64,000 nucleotides of DNA from Natronoarchaeum rubrum (GTDB taxonomy: Archaea; Halobacteriota; Halobacteria; Halobacteriales; Natronoarchaeaceae). The position numbers were made by a program, and so were the translations under genes. Shown piece by piece: positions 1-8,688 of this stretch; positions within the stretch are counted from its first letter, which is position 1; each line of letters starts with the position of its first letter. Below the pieces are notes generated by a model. That model worked only from the letters and a program-made list of their open reading frames with translations, did not search any database and was not told the DNA's origin. The stretch spans positions 434,001 through 498,000 of the forward strand of contig NZ_JANHDP010000002.1 in assembly GCF_024494695.1 (NCBI RefSeq), written 5' to 3'.

Positions 1-125
1 GCGAGGCCGGCGAGATGGAGCCGATGACCGTCGACGAGGACTTCTCGGGGTTCGATCGCGGCGCCGTGCTCGACAAGTATCTCGATCTGTACCGGGAGCT
101 GCGATCGCAGTACGGGCTGCTGTAG
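1..125 (+). CDS. C-terminal end of an unidentified protein (cut by window start)
   Basis: The frame is open from base 3 to a TAG at 123-125, giving the last 40 residues of a gene that starts outside the window. Codon use is GC-rich at third positions like its neighbours. The tail ends in a helical, charged stretch (YLDLYRELRSQYGLL). I do not recognise a family from so short a piece. Its stop codon directly abuts the stop of the leftward gene at 126-128, so the two genes converge with no spacer. Confidence 0.6.
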   Translation, partial: EAGEMEPMTVDEDFSGFDRGAVLDKYLDLYRELRSQYGLL

Positions 126-641
126 CTACTCCGCCGTCTCCTCGCCGTTGTCACCGCTCGCCTCTCCACCGCCGTCGCCGGTCGTCTCCCGAACGACGGC
201 GACGACGTTCTGGACGTGACGCATCCCCTTCGCGATCGCGATCACGTCGCCCATCAGCCGATCCCGACTCAGTCCGTCAGGGTAGCGGCGCTGCTCGAAC
301 TGGATCGTCCGGAGATCGGAAAACTCGCAGCGAGTGCCCTCCTCGTCCATGAACGTGTAGAACCCGGGCACGGTGACCAGCACGGGGCTCAACTGGGAGA
401 ACAGTTCGCGCTGCCGGCGATCGTCGTCGAGCAGCGCGGCGACGCGTTCGGTGTCGAACCCGCACTTCCCGACGATCCGGACCGGGCCGGACCGCTCCTC
501 TTTGATGACGTGCAGCGGCATCCGCGAGACTTCGAGTTCGAGATTGAATTCGGTCGTCGACTCGGAGGTCTCCGTAATCTCGCCGACGACGCTCGGGTCG
601 AGCCACGCCCGCACCTGCTCGACGGTGATGCGTTCGACCAT
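126..641 (-). CDS. conserved archaeal protein of unknown function (DUF2299-like)
   Basis: The product is a 171-residue acidic soluble protein with no membrane segment. An N-terminal helical region (about 5-20) is followed by an alternating beta/alpha body with the phrases VIVKEER-like (about 44-50) and VPGFYTFMDEEG (about 91-102). A low-complexity Gly/Glu tail starts near 153. Length and strand pattern recall the archaeal DUF2299 family, but this is a recollection and not a computed match. It converges with the truncated gene at the window start. The ATG at 641 is the only start that precedes the conserved N-terminal helix. Function is unknown. Confidence 0.7.
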   Translation of the reverse strand: MVERITVEQVRAWLDPSVVGEITETSESTTEFNLELEVSRMPLHVIKEERSGPVRIVGKCGFDTERVAALLDDDRRQRELFSQLSPVLVTVPGFYTFMDEEGTRCEFSDLRTIQFEQRRYPDGLSRDRLMGDVIAIAKGMRHVQNVVAVVRETTGDGGGEASGDNGEETAE

Positions 642-1010
642 GGGCGTCTATCCACGGACGCGATAAAAAGCGACGGGTAAGACCAGTGGCAGCGTTCGGT
701 CTCGAAGACGGACAGACGTGGAAATGGTCGTAGGGCCCGGAGCGAGTGGTATCACGATCGGGACGGCTCAGCAACGCCGGGCGGCCTACGGACCGGGACG
801 GTACAACTCGGCTTCGGTCGGTTTCTCCTGTGTGTCGAATCGGATCACCTCCTGTGTTACTTGTTCACGAATATCACTTCCTGGCTTAAAAGCTTTTCGT
901 AAGATGTGCTAGTACACTCGTGATTATCCATGCGTCTAACGAGTCTATCGTGAGATAGTTGGACAAGATGTAAATAGTCGTGGAGCACAAGTTACGATTG
1001 GTAACAAACC
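642..1010. other. 369-base intergenic region with an exact match to the 16S rRNA 3' tail
   Basis: No convincing gene is seen. The stretch is richer in A and T than its flanks. Bases 842-853 read GGATCACCTCCT, identical to the universal 3' end of 16S rRNA (the anti-Shine-Dalgarno tail). On the minus strand this gives a perfect extended Shine-Dalgarno sequence, followed by a 20-codon frame (848 to 786) that begins with GTG inside the motif. A TATA-like TAAATA at 971-976 probably drives the rightward gene at 1011. A 64-codon plus-strand frame at 718-912 has atypical composition (Ser, Cys and Arg-rich) and is rejected. Confidence 0.4.
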
Positions 1011-1199
1011 ATGTCCCAACGGATGTCCGACGACGCGGCGCCTGCGCAGCCCGGCGAGCTCGAACACGTCACCGTCACCGACGACGAGGGGCCGCCTACG
1101 TGCACGATCTTCCCGCAGGACTGCTCTGAGGAGAAGCTGGTGACCCATTGGATCACCGCCGAGGAATCGTCGTTCGTCGCGCTCGATCGGTGGCAGTGA
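1011..1199 (+). CDS. small haloarchaeal protein (DUF7511-like)
   Basis: The product is a 62-residue acidic protein. After a short variable N-terminus, residues 19-62 form a compact domain with the pattern HVTVTDDEG, then CTIFPQDC, then THWITAEESSFVALDRWQ at the C-terminus. This layout matches a family of very small haloarchaeal proteins that I recall as DUF7511; the name was not checked. The Trp-Ile...Phe-Val-x-Leu ending is characteristic. A TATA-like element at 971-976 lies 35-40 bases upstream. The gene stands alone, and its 3' side faces a run of hairpins and the convergent folCP gene. Function is unknown. Confidence 0.7.
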   Translation: MSQRMSDDAAPAQPGELEHVTVTDDEGPPTCTIFPQDCSEEKLVTHWITAEESSFVALDRWQ

Positions 1200-1244
1200 C
1201 CGGACGGGCTACTCGTCGTCTGACTCGCCGTCGGGCCCTGCGCT

Positions 1245-1344
1245 CGAAAATCGAGATTTTCGGCATCCTCAAAGGAGCGCTTGCGCTCTTTTGGACCTCG
1301 CGGGAGCTCGCTCCCGCTCAGTGACGAGAGAGCTCCGCGCTCTC
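1245..1344. repeat. four consecutive inverted repeats between convergent genes
   Basis: Four hairpins lie in 100 bases. They are CGAAAATC/GATTTTCG with a 2-base loop (1245-1262); a 10-pair stem around GAGCGC/GCGCTC with one G-U pair (1271-1292); GCGGGAGC/GCTCCCGC (1300-1317); and GAGAGC/GCTCTC (1328-1344). They sit between the ends of two convergent genes and could serve as bidirectional terminators or belong to an interspersed palindrome family. A similar hairpin (CGAAAGAGC/GCTCTTTCG) occurs at 27599-27618 in another noncoding block of this window. Confidence 0.6.
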
Positions 1345-1357
1345 GAACCACCTCGAC

Positions 1358-3850
1358 TCAGTCTCGGCAGGACGCCGACGACGCCGCGGCGACGTTGACC
1401 GCGGCGACGTTCTCCGCTACGTCGTGGACGCGCACGATGTCGGCGCCCCGATCCGCGGCCAGCGCCGTGCCCGCTACGGTCGGCGGACCGCGCTCGCCGG
1501 CGTCCTGACCGGTGTGCGCGTACATCGACTTGTGGGAGTGACCGACCAGCACCGGACAGCCGAAGGCGTCGAACTCGTCGATGCGGCCGAGCAGCTCGAA
1601 CGCCTCGGTTGCCGACTTCGCGAATCCGAGTCCGGGATCGACGACGATCTGCTCGCGGTCGAGACCGGCCTTCTCGGCCAGTAGCACGCGCTCGCGGAGC
1701 TGGTCGATCACGTCCGTCACGACGTCGTCGTACTCCACGTCGGCGTCCGGATCGACGGGCGCGTTGACGCTGTGCATCACCACCAGCGGAGCGTCGTACT
1801 CCGCGGCGACGAAGCGCATCTCCGGGTCCTCCAGCCCCGAAACGTCGTTCAGGATGTCGGCGCCGGCCTCCAGCGCGGCGCGACCCACCTCGGCCCGGCG
1901 GGTGTCGACCGACACCATCGCGTCGAGGTCGGCGATACGCTCGACGACCGGGACGACGCGTTCTTTTTCCTCCTCGACGGGGACCGGCTCGGCGCCCGGA
2001 CGGGTGCTCTCGCCGCCGACGTCGACGATGTCGGCGCCCTCCTCGACCATCTTTTCGGCCCGCGCGACGGCGTCCTCGACGGCGTCGTACTCGCCGCCGT
2101 CGTGGAAGCTATCGGGCGTGACGTTCAGGATGCCCATCACCGCGGTGCCGTCCGCCCAGGGGTACTCGCGGCTGCTGGTGGCGGAGTCAGCCTTCGCGTC
2201 GGTGTCGCGCTCCGGAGCAGCGGCGTCGCCGTCCAGCGCCAGCGTCTCGCGTAGCTCGTCGGCGATCGTGCCGAGCCCCTCGCCCCGCTCGTCCAGTTGC
2301 TCGACGAGCGCCTCGAACTCGGCGAGCGTCCCCAGCAGCGCGACGTCGACGACGGCGTCGTCCTGTTCGCTCACGCCCGACAGCGCGCAGTCGCCGCCGA
2401 CGTCGAGCATCGCCGCTTCGAGCCGCCGGGCCTGGCGCGTCCGGACGCGCGTCGTCAGCACGCGGTGGACGCCGTCGGCCGCCGTCCGCTCGATCTCGGC
2501 GTCCGGGACGTGCGCGCCGTCGAGCGTCGATCGCGCGTCGTCGATATCCCGAACGCGATGGGGGAACTGCAGGCGCGACCAGCGCGTTCTGGCCTCGGCG
2601 ACGGTAAAGAGCGAACCGGTCACCAGCACGCAGTCGCCCTCGTCGGCGGCGTCGAGCGCGTCGGCGACGGCGCCCTCGACGGACCCGCCCGCGACGACTT
2701 CCGCGGCGCCGGCGCGCTCGAACACTTCCGCGAGCACGGCGGCGTCCTCCGATCGGTCGAGATCGGGCTCGCAGGCGACGACGCGGTCGGGCGTCGGGAG
2801 CGCGGCGGCCATCTCGCCGTGGTCTTTGTCGTGCATCGCACCGAACACGACGTGGAGGTCGTCGTAGTCGAACTCGGCGAGCGCGCCGGCGAGCTTCTCG
2901 CAGGCACCGGGGTTGTGGGCGCCGTCGAGCACGGTCAGGGGCTCGCGTTCGAGCACCTCGAACCGGCCCGGCCAGTGGGCCTGCCGGAGGCCCCGCTCGA
3001 TGCGCTCTTCAGCGACCGGCTCGCCGCCCAGGCGCTCGGTCACCTGCCGGGCGAGCGCGGCGGCGATGCCGGCGTTGTCGGCCTGGTAGGCGCCGACCGT
3101 CGGGACGCGCGCGTCGACCGACCAGCCCGGTCCCGCGACCGAAACGGCCGACTCGGTGTGGTTCCGCCGGCCGCCGTAGGACGGCACCACGTCGCCCTCA
3201 GTTCCGACCGTCAGCACGTCGCCGGCAATTTCGCGGACGGCGTCGAGCGCCTCGCCCTCGGCGCCGGTGACCAGCGGCGCGTCGGCGGGCGCGACGTGGG
3301 CCTTGTCGCGGGCGATCTCGGCGATCGTGTCCCCGAGCACGTCGGTGTGTTCGAGCGTCACGGTCGTCACCGCGCTCGCGATCGGGTCGACGACGCTCGT
3401 CGCGTCGAGCTTGCCGCCGATGCCGACTTCGAGCACGGCGACGTCGACGTCGCGCCGGTCGAACTGCCAGAGCGCCATCGCGGTCGTCGCCTCGAAAAAC
3501 GTCGGCGAGACGCCGTCGGCGCCCTTCTCGCGGACGTACGGTGCGATCTCGTCGGCGAACTCGGCGACGGCACTCGTCTGGATCTTCCGCCCGTCGACGC
3601 GGATCCGCTCGCGCAGGTCTTCCAGATGCGGCGAGGTAAAGAGTCCCACCGTCAGCCCGGCCTCGCGCAGGATCGACTCGACCATCCTCGCGGTCGAGCC
3701 CTTGCCGTTCGATCCGGCGATCTGCACGCAGGCCAGCCCGTCGTGGGGGTCGTCCAGGTGAGAGAGGAGGTCGGCGGTCGATTCGATCCCGGGGCGCGGG
3801 CCGAACCGCCGAAGGTCGTAGAGGAAGTTCGCCGCCTCGTGGAACTTCAT
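1358..3850 (-). CDS. folCP: bifunctional dihydrofolate synthase / dihydropteroate synthase
   Basis: The 830-residue protein joins two folate enzymes. The N-terminal half is a Mur-ligase-type FolC that adds glutamate to dihydropteroate, with the P-loop GSNGKGST at about 46-53. From about 560 it is FolP, which condenses p-aminobenzoate with the pterin pyrophosphate; NVTPDS (about 576) and GGESTRPG (about 612) are the DHPS signatures. This FolC-FolP order is the known haloarchaeal fusion, described in Haloferax volcanii. The frame stays open far upstream to 5380, but that part is only antisense to the kinase gene. The ATG at 3850 fits the FolC N-terminus (MKFHEAANFLYDL). The product supplies reduced folate in the cytoplasm. 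Confidence 0.95.
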   Translation of the reverse strand: MKFHEAANFLYDLRRFGPRPGIESTADLLSHLDDPHDGLACVQIAGSNGKGSTARMVESILREAGLTVGLFTSPHLEDLRERIRVDGRKIQTSAVAEFADEIAPYVREKGADGVSPTFFEATTAMALWQFDRRDVDVAVLEVGIGGKLDATSVVDPIASAVTTVTLEHTDVLGDTIAEIARDKAHVAPADAPLVTGAEGEALDAVREIAGDVLTVGTEGDVVPSYGGRRNHTESAVSVAGPGWSVDARVPTVGAYQADNAGIAAALARQVTERLGGEPVAEERIERGLRQAHWPGRFEVLEREPLTVLDGAHNPGACEKLAGALAEFDYDDLHVVFGAMHDKDHGEMAAALPTPDRVVACEPDLDRSEDAAVLAEVFERAGAAEVVAGGSVEGAVADALDAADEGDCVLVTGSLFTVAEARTRWSRLQFPHRVRDIDDARSTLDGAHVPDAEIERTAADGVHRVLTTRVRTRQARRLEAAMLDVGGDCALSGVSEQDDAVVDVALLGTLAEFEALVEQLDERGEGLGTIADELRETLALDGDAAAPERDTDAKADSATSSREYPWADGTAVMGILNVTPDSFHDGGEYDAVEDAVARAEKMVEEGADIVDVGGESTRPGAEPVPVEEEKERVVPVVERIADLDAMVSVDTRRAEVGRAALEAGADILNDVSGLEDPEMRFVAAEYDAPLVVMHSVNAPVDPDADVEYDDVVTDVIDQLRERVLLAEKAGLDREQIVVDPGLGFAKSATEAFELLGRIDEFDAFGCPVLVGHSHKSMYAHTGQDAGERGPPTVAGTALAADRGADIVRVHDVAENVAAVNVAAASSASCRD

Positions 3851-3987
3851 ACTCGCACGTCTCCTGCCGCGCGCTTTAGCCCTTCGGAACGGTCGCTTTC
3901 GCCCGCCGGGCGACGCCGGAGAGCGGCGTCGAGACGCCGCCGCGAACGCTCGACCCGAGCGGGACGCTGCGACGATCTCGGCTCGAT

Positions 3988-6288
3988 TCAGTGCGACGGC
4001 GCCGCGTCCGGCGATGCGACGCCGTCGATCTCGAACCGCGCACCCCCATGCTCGCTCTCGGCGACGTCGATCGTCCAGTCGTGGGCGTCGACGATCTGCT
4101 CGACGATCGCCAGCCCGAACCCGGTTCCGTCGGGCGCGGTCGTGTGGCCCTGCTCGAACACCGCTTCGCGTTCCTCCAACGGGATCCCCGGCCCGTCGTC
4201 CTCGACGAAAAACCCCTCGTCGTCGGGCAGTGCGCCCATTCTGACGGTCACGTCGTCCGGGCCGTGTTCGACGGCGTTTCGAAAGAGGTTCTCCAGCAGT
4301 TGGCGCAGCCGTGACTCGTCGGCCTGAAGCGTCGGCGCCCCGTCGAGTTCGACGCTCGCGTCCGCCGTGTCTGCCGTCTCCCAGGCGTCCCGCGCGACGG
4401 CGTCGAGCGCGATCGTCTCGACGTCGCCGACCGAGTCTCCCTGTTGGGCCAGCGTCAGCAGGTCGTCGATCAGCGCGTCGATTCGTTCGAGCGACTGCTC
4501 GACCTCCGCGAGCTGGTCGTCGTCGCCGTCGCTGCGCTCGCGTGCGACCTCGAGGTGGCCCATCGCCACCGTCAGGGGGTTCCGGATGTCGTGGCTGACG
4601 ACGCTGGCGAACTGTTCGAGCCGCTCGTTCGTCTGTTCGAGCTGGCCGTTCGCCCGTTCGAGCTGTTCCTGCCGGCGCTGGCGTTCGAGCTCGTGGCTGG
4701 CCCACTGGGCGAGCAGCTCGACGAACGTCCGCTCGGAGTCCGAAAAGAGCTTCTCGCGCGCGGCGTCGTCGGCGAAACAGAAGGTTCCGAACAGCTCGCC
4801 GTGGACCTCGATCTTCGATCCCAGGTAACAGGACAGCCCCCAGCGGTCGTACGTCGCGGCGTCGAGCCAGTCGCCCCCCGCGGCGTCCGCGGCGCCGACC
4901 AGCTCGTCGGACTCGATCGTCGCCTCGCAGTACGCTTCCGAGAGCGGCGAGGTCGCCCCCTCGCGGAGCTTCTCGTGGTCGCCTTCGACTGCGAGGATCT
5001 CCTGGCGACCGTCCTCGATGCGAGTCAGAAAGCCCAGCGAGAGCCCCAGTCGCGAGCAACCGATCCCGAGAATCCGGTGGAGCTTCTCGTCGAAGGAGAG
5101 ATCGGGATTCGACGTGACGTCGTAGAGTTCGCGCAGCGAGCGCTCGCTGGTCTGGAGCTCCTCTTGAATCCGGTTGCGCTCGGAGATGTCCCGACCCTCG
5201 GCGATCAGCGAGACGACCCGGCCGTCCTCGTCGGTGACGGGTCGGATCGTCCCGTCGATCGTCGCCGTCTCGCCGTCGGGGGCGTGGTGGGTCGCCTCGT
5301 AGCGCACCGACTCGCCGGCGGCGGAGCGGTCGACCCATTCCCTGAGCTGCTCCCGCGGCGCACTCGGGTGGTCCCACCACGGCGTGTCCCAGAACGGAAC
5401 GCCGTGGACCGACTCGAAGTCCGCGTCGACGAACTCCAGGGCGGTGCCGTTGGCCTTGCGGACGATCCCGTCGGGATCCAGCAGTACGATAAATGAGTCG
5501 GGATCGTCGAACACGGCGTCGAACTGGCGCTTGTACTCCCGGAGCCTGCGCTCGCGAGCGTTGCGCTCGGTGACGTCGCGGACGATCCCCGAGAACAGCC
5601 GCTCGCCGCCTCTGTGGTGTTCCTCGAAGGAGATCGCCAGCGTGATCTCGCGGCCGTCGCTGTGGCGCCCGGGCAGCTCGACGTAGTTCCAGTCGATCGT
5701 CCGCTCGCCCGATTCGAGGTACGCCGCCATCCCCTCGTTGTGGTCGGCGCGGAACGACTCGGGGATCAGCGTCGTCAGCGGCTCGCCTTCGACTTCGGCG
5801 GCGTCGTAGCCGAACACCTCCGAGACGGTGTCGTTGGCAAAGCGGATCGTGCTCGACTCGTCGACGACGAGGATCGCGTCCGACGCCTCGTGGACGAGAT
5901 TCTGGTAAAACCGCTCATCAGCGTCGCCGGCGTTCCGGTCGACGACGCTCTCGATCCGCCGTTCGAGCGTCCTCGACGGGTCGGGCGCGTCGGCCCGGAC
6001 GTACTCGTCGACCGTAGAATCGGCGTCGGCAGCGTCCTCGAGGGCGGCATCGATCAGAACGACCGGAATCTCCGGCGCAGAATCGCGCACTCGCTCGGCG
6101 ACTGTCCGCCAACCCTCGTCCGACGCCGTCGTGACGACGCAGTCGACGTCCCCGTCTTCGATCCGCGCGACGGCGTCGGCAGCGCCCGTCGCTTCAACAA
6201 CGTCGAACCGCTCGTGGCCGGGGACCGGCGTCGACGCTGGTGGGTCGGCGTCGACGTACAGAACTGAGATGTGCCCCGAGGCGTTCAT
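3988..6288 (-). CDS. orphan sensor histidine kinase (degenerate receiver, PAS, PAS, GAF, HisKA, HATPase)
   Basis: The 766-residue cytoplasmic kinase has no membrane segments. Residues 1-115 look like a receiver fold, but the usual phospho-acceptor Asp strand reads CVVTTASDEG, so the acceptor seems lost. PAS domains follow at about 125-240 and 245-365, a GAF domain at about 380-535, and a short coiled coil. The HisKA dimerisation domain carries SHDIRNPL with the phospho-His at about 566. The ATPase domain has the N box (NLFRNAVEH) and G boxes (DDGPGIP, GTGFGLAIV). No response regulator gene is adjacent, which is typical of haloarchaeal orphan kinases. The signal is unknown; PAS and GAF suggest a diffusible cytoplasmic cue such as redox, light or a ligand. 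Confidence 0.93.
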   Translation of the reverse strand: MNASGHISVLYVDADPPASTPVPGHERFDVVEATGAADAVARIEDGDVDCVVTTASDEGWRTVAERVRDSAPEIPVVLIDAALEDAADADSTVDEYVRADAPDPSRTLERRIESVVDRNAGDADERFYQNLVHEASDAILVVDESSTIRFANDTVSEVFGYDAAEVEGEPLTTLIPESFRADHNEGMAAYLESGERTIDWNYVELPGRHSDGREITLAISFEEHHRGGERLFSGIVRDVTERNARERRLREYKRQFDAVFDDPDSFIVLLDPDGIVRKANGTALEFVDADFESVHGVPFWDTPWWDHPSAPREQLREWVDRSAAGESVRYEATHHAPDGETATIDGTIRPVTDEDGRVVSLIAEGRDISERNRIQEELQTSERSLRELYDVTSNPDLSFDEKLHRILGIGCSRLGLSLGFLTRIEDGRQEILAVEGDHEKLREGATSPLSEAYCEATIESDELVGAADAAGGDWLDAATYDRWGLSCYLGSKIEVHGELFGTFCFADDAAREKLFSDSERTFVELLAQWASHELERQRRQEQLERANGQLEQTNERLEQFASVVSHDIRNPLTVAMGHLEVARERSDGDDDQLAEVEQSLERIDALIDDLLTLAQQGDSVGDVETIALDAVARDAWETADTADASVELDGAPTLQADESRLRQLLENLFRNAVEHGPDDVTVRMGALPDDEGFFVEDDGPGIPLEEREAVFEQGHTTAPDGTGFGLAIVEQIVDAHDWTIDVAESEHGGARFEIDGVASPDAAPSH

Positions 6289-6376
6289 ACCTACAGGGTG
6301 TATTCCAGCTACTTGAATCCGTTTGCGGCGGCGTGCGTCGCGATCGAGGGCTTCCCGGCGCGGGGTCGTCCCCGCT

Positions 6377-7594
6377 CTACCGCTCGGCGGCCGCTTCGAG
6401 CGCCTCGACGGCCGGCAGCGGTGCGCCGGTCAGGGCGCGCAGGTAGGCGCCGCCGGCGATCGAGAGGTGGTCGAAGTTCTCCTCGCCCAGATCGTACATC
6501 GTGACGGTGCGGGAGGTGTCGCCGCCGCCGACGACCGAGTAGCAGTCGGTCTCGGCGACCGCCCGCAGGACGCCGACGGTGCCGTGGCTGAACTGCTCCA
6601 TCTCGAAGACGCCCAGCGCGCCCTTCACGAGCACCGCCTCGGACTCTCGGACGTGGGGCTGGTACGCCTCGACGGTCTCCTCGCCGATGTCCAGGTACTC
6701 GTCGGGGTGGTCGGCGGCGTCCTCGACGCGCTCGGTGACGCGCTCGCCGTCCTCGCCCTCGCGTGCGACGTCGACCGGCAGCGAGATCCGGTCGCCGTAC
6801 CGCTCTTTGACCTCGCGGATCGTTTCCTCGTTTTCGGCCCAGCTCTCGTCGTACAGGCCGGGGCCCTCGGGCGTGTCGATGCCGATCTCGTACCCCTCCG
6901 ACCGGAGGAACAGCTGGCCGACGATGCCGCCCAGCAGGAACAGGTCGACCTTCTCGTCGAGGTTCTCCATCGCGGCGACGACGTCCTCGACCTTGGTGCC
7001 GCCCAGCACCATCGTCACTTTGCCGTCGAACTCCCGGCGCTCGATCGAGGTGTTGTACTCGTACTCGTCTTCCATCACGCGGCCGGCGTAGCTGTCCATG
7101 ACCTGCGGGAAGCCGACGATCGAGGCGTGGGGGCGGTGGGCGACCGAGTAGCCGTCGTTGACGTAGGCGTCGAACTCGGGCGCCAGCGTCTGGACGAGGT
7201 CGCTCTCGCCGTGTTCCTCGGGGGTGCGGTCGGCGAGCTCATCGTCGGTCATGCGGACGTTCTCGAGGACGAGCACGTCGCCGCCGTCGAGCTCCTCGAT
7301 CGCGTCGAGGGCCTCGTCGCCGTACGTCGAGGGGACGTAGTCGACGTCCGTCCCGACGTGCTCGGCGAGGATGTCGGCGTGCTGTTCGAGCGTGACGAAC
7401 GTGTCGCGGCCGGGCCTGCCCTGATGGGCCAGCAGCGCGACGGCGTGGCCGTCCTCTGCCAGTTCGGCGATCGTCTCGGCGTGGCGGGCGAACCGGCGGT
7501 TGTCCTGCACCGCGCCGTCGTCGACGGGGGCGTTCACGTCGATCCGCATCAGGAGTCGCTGCTGGGTGTCGAGGTCGTCGATGGTGTTGAACAT
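6377..7594 (-). CDS. pgk: phosphoglycerate kinase
   Basis: This 405-residue enzyme transfers phosphate between 1,3-bisphosphoglycerate and ADP, reversibly, in the lower glycolytic/gluconeogenic trunk. The N-terminal substrate-binding signature is LLMRIDVNAPV near residue 15, with NRR and AHQGRPG downstream. The C-terminal nucleotide domain ends with the SVVGGGDTSRT motif near 360. Length is normal for archaeal PGK. The gene lies 56 bases downstream of gapI on the same strand, so the two consecutive reactions are probably cotranscribed. A haloarchaeal gap/pgk neighbourhood is known from Haloferax. Confidence 0.97.
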   Translation of the reverse strand: MFNTIDDLDTQQRLLMRIDVNAPVDDGAVQDNRRFARHAETIAELAEDGHAVALLAHQGRPGRDTFVTLEQHADILAEHVGTDVDYVPSTYGDEALDAIEELDGGDVLVLENVRMTDDELADRTPEEHGESDLVQTLAPEFDAYVNDGYSVAHRPHASIVGFPQVMDSYAGRVMEDEYEYNTSIERREFDGKVTMVLGGTKVEDVVAAMENLDEKVDLFLLGGIVGQLFLRSEGYEIGIDTPEGPGLYDESWAENEETIREVKERYGDRISLPVDVAREGEDGERVTERVEDAADHPDEYLDIGEETVEAYQPHVRESEAVLVKGALGVFEMEQFSHGTVGVLRAVAETDCYSVVGGGDTSRTVTMYDLGEENFDHLSIAGGAYLRALTGAPLPAVEALEAAAER

Positions 7595-7650
7595 GGGTTG
7601 TGAAATCGGCGGAAAGTAAGTGAGCGAACGGTTCGGCGGGGGCTACGGCG

Positions 7651-8688
7651 TCAGGCCGAGGCTTCGAGCTCGGACTCCTCGACGACGTGCGTCGCGAGGT
7701 CGAGCATGCGGTTCGAGAAGCCGTACTCGTTGTCGTACCACGCGAGCACCTTCACCTGGCCGCCGACCTTCATCGTCGAGTCGGCGTCGATCAGCGAGGA
7801 GTAGGGCTGGCCGACGACGTCTCGCGAGACGATCTCGTTCTCGGTGTAACCCATGACGCCCTCGAGCTCGCCGTTCGCGGCGTCCTCGAACGCGGCGTTG
7901 ACCTCCTCGATCGAGGCGTCCGCTTCGAGGTTGACCGTGAGGTCGGTGATCGAGCCGTCCGGGACGGGCACGCGCATCGCCATGCCGTCGAGCTTGCCCT
8001 CGAGTTCGGGCAGGACCTCGGTCGTCGCCTGCGCGGCGCCGGTCGAGGTCGGAACGATGTTCTCGGCGGCGGCGCGGCCGCGGCGGCGCTTGCGGTTCGG
8101 ACCGTCGACGAGGCTCTGGGTGCCGGTGTAGGCGTGGGTCGTCGTCAGGACGCCCGACTCGATGCCGAACTCCTCGTCGAGCACCTTCGCGACCGGCGCG
8201 ACGGAGTTGGTGGTACAGGAGGCGTTCGAGACGACGTCCTGCCCCTCGTACTCGTCGTGGTTGACGCCGTAGACGATCGTCAGAACCTCCTTCTCGCCCT
8301 TCGGGGGCGCGGAGATGATCGTCTTGTCGGCGCCGGCCTCGACGTGCTTGTAGGCGTCGTCGTAGTTGCGGAACAGGCCGGTGCACTCGAAGGCGACGTC
8401 GACGTCGAGGTCGTCCCAGGGCAGCTCGGCGGGGTCTTTCTCCGAGAGGATCGGCACCGTTCGGTCGCCGACGACGAGGTCGCCGTCGTCGTCGATCTCG
8501 ACGTCCTCGGTGCGGCCGTGGACGCTGTCGTACTTCAGGAGATAGGCCATGTCGTCGACGTCCATCACGTCGTTGATCCCGACGATCTCGATGCCGTCGG
8601 TCACGAGCGAGGCGCGAAACACGTTGCGCCCGATGCGACCGAACCCGTTCAGCCCTACGCGGAGCGTATCGTCTGCTGAGTCACTCAT
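7651..8688 (-). CDS. gapI: glyceraldehyde-3-phosphate dehydrogenase, bacterial (class I) type
   Basis: The 345-residue NAD-binding enzyme has the N-terminal Rossmann motif GLNGFGRIGRNVF (about 12-24), Asp at about 40 after GIN (NAD preference), and the active-site SNASCTTNS with Cys at 158. The C-terminal motif is WYDNEYGFSNRM. In Haloferax volcanii the equivalent bacterial-type GapI serves sugar breakdown, while the archaeal-type GapII serves gluconeogenesis. The same pair lies divergently here. The ATG at 8688 is preceded by an A/T-rich TATA-like stretch at about 8715-8728, consistent with a leaderless transcript. It is followed by pgk in the same orientation. Confidence 0.96.
   Translation of the reverse strand: MSDSADDTLRVGLNGFGRIGRNVFRASLVTDGIEIVGINDVMDVDDMAYLLKYDSVHGRTEDVEIDDDGDLVVGDRTVPILSEKDPAELPWDDLDVDVAFECTGLFRNYDDAYKHVEAGADKTIISAPPKGEKEVLTIVYGVNHDEYEGQDVVSNASCTTNSVAPVAKVLDEEFGIESGVLTTTHAYTGTQSLVDGPNRKRRRGRAAAENIVPTSTGAAQATTEVLPELEGKLDGMAMRVPVPDGSITDLTVNLEADASIEEVNAAFEDAANGELEGVMGYTENEIVSRDVVGQPYSSLIDADSTMKVGGQVKVLAWYDNEYGFSNRMLDLATHVVEESELEASA

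Noticed and set aside
718..912. 64-codon plus-strand ORF
   Set aside because: Composition is rich in Ser, Cys and Arg and poor in acids, unlike the rest; no promoter or family features.
2297..4327. 676-codon plus-strand frame over folCP and the kinase start
   Set aside because: It spans two well-supported genes on the other strand and contains no recognisable domain.
3851..5380. N-terminal extension of folCP by about 510 codons
   Set aside because: The extension is Arg-rich antisense translation of the kinase gene; FolC begins at ATG 3850.
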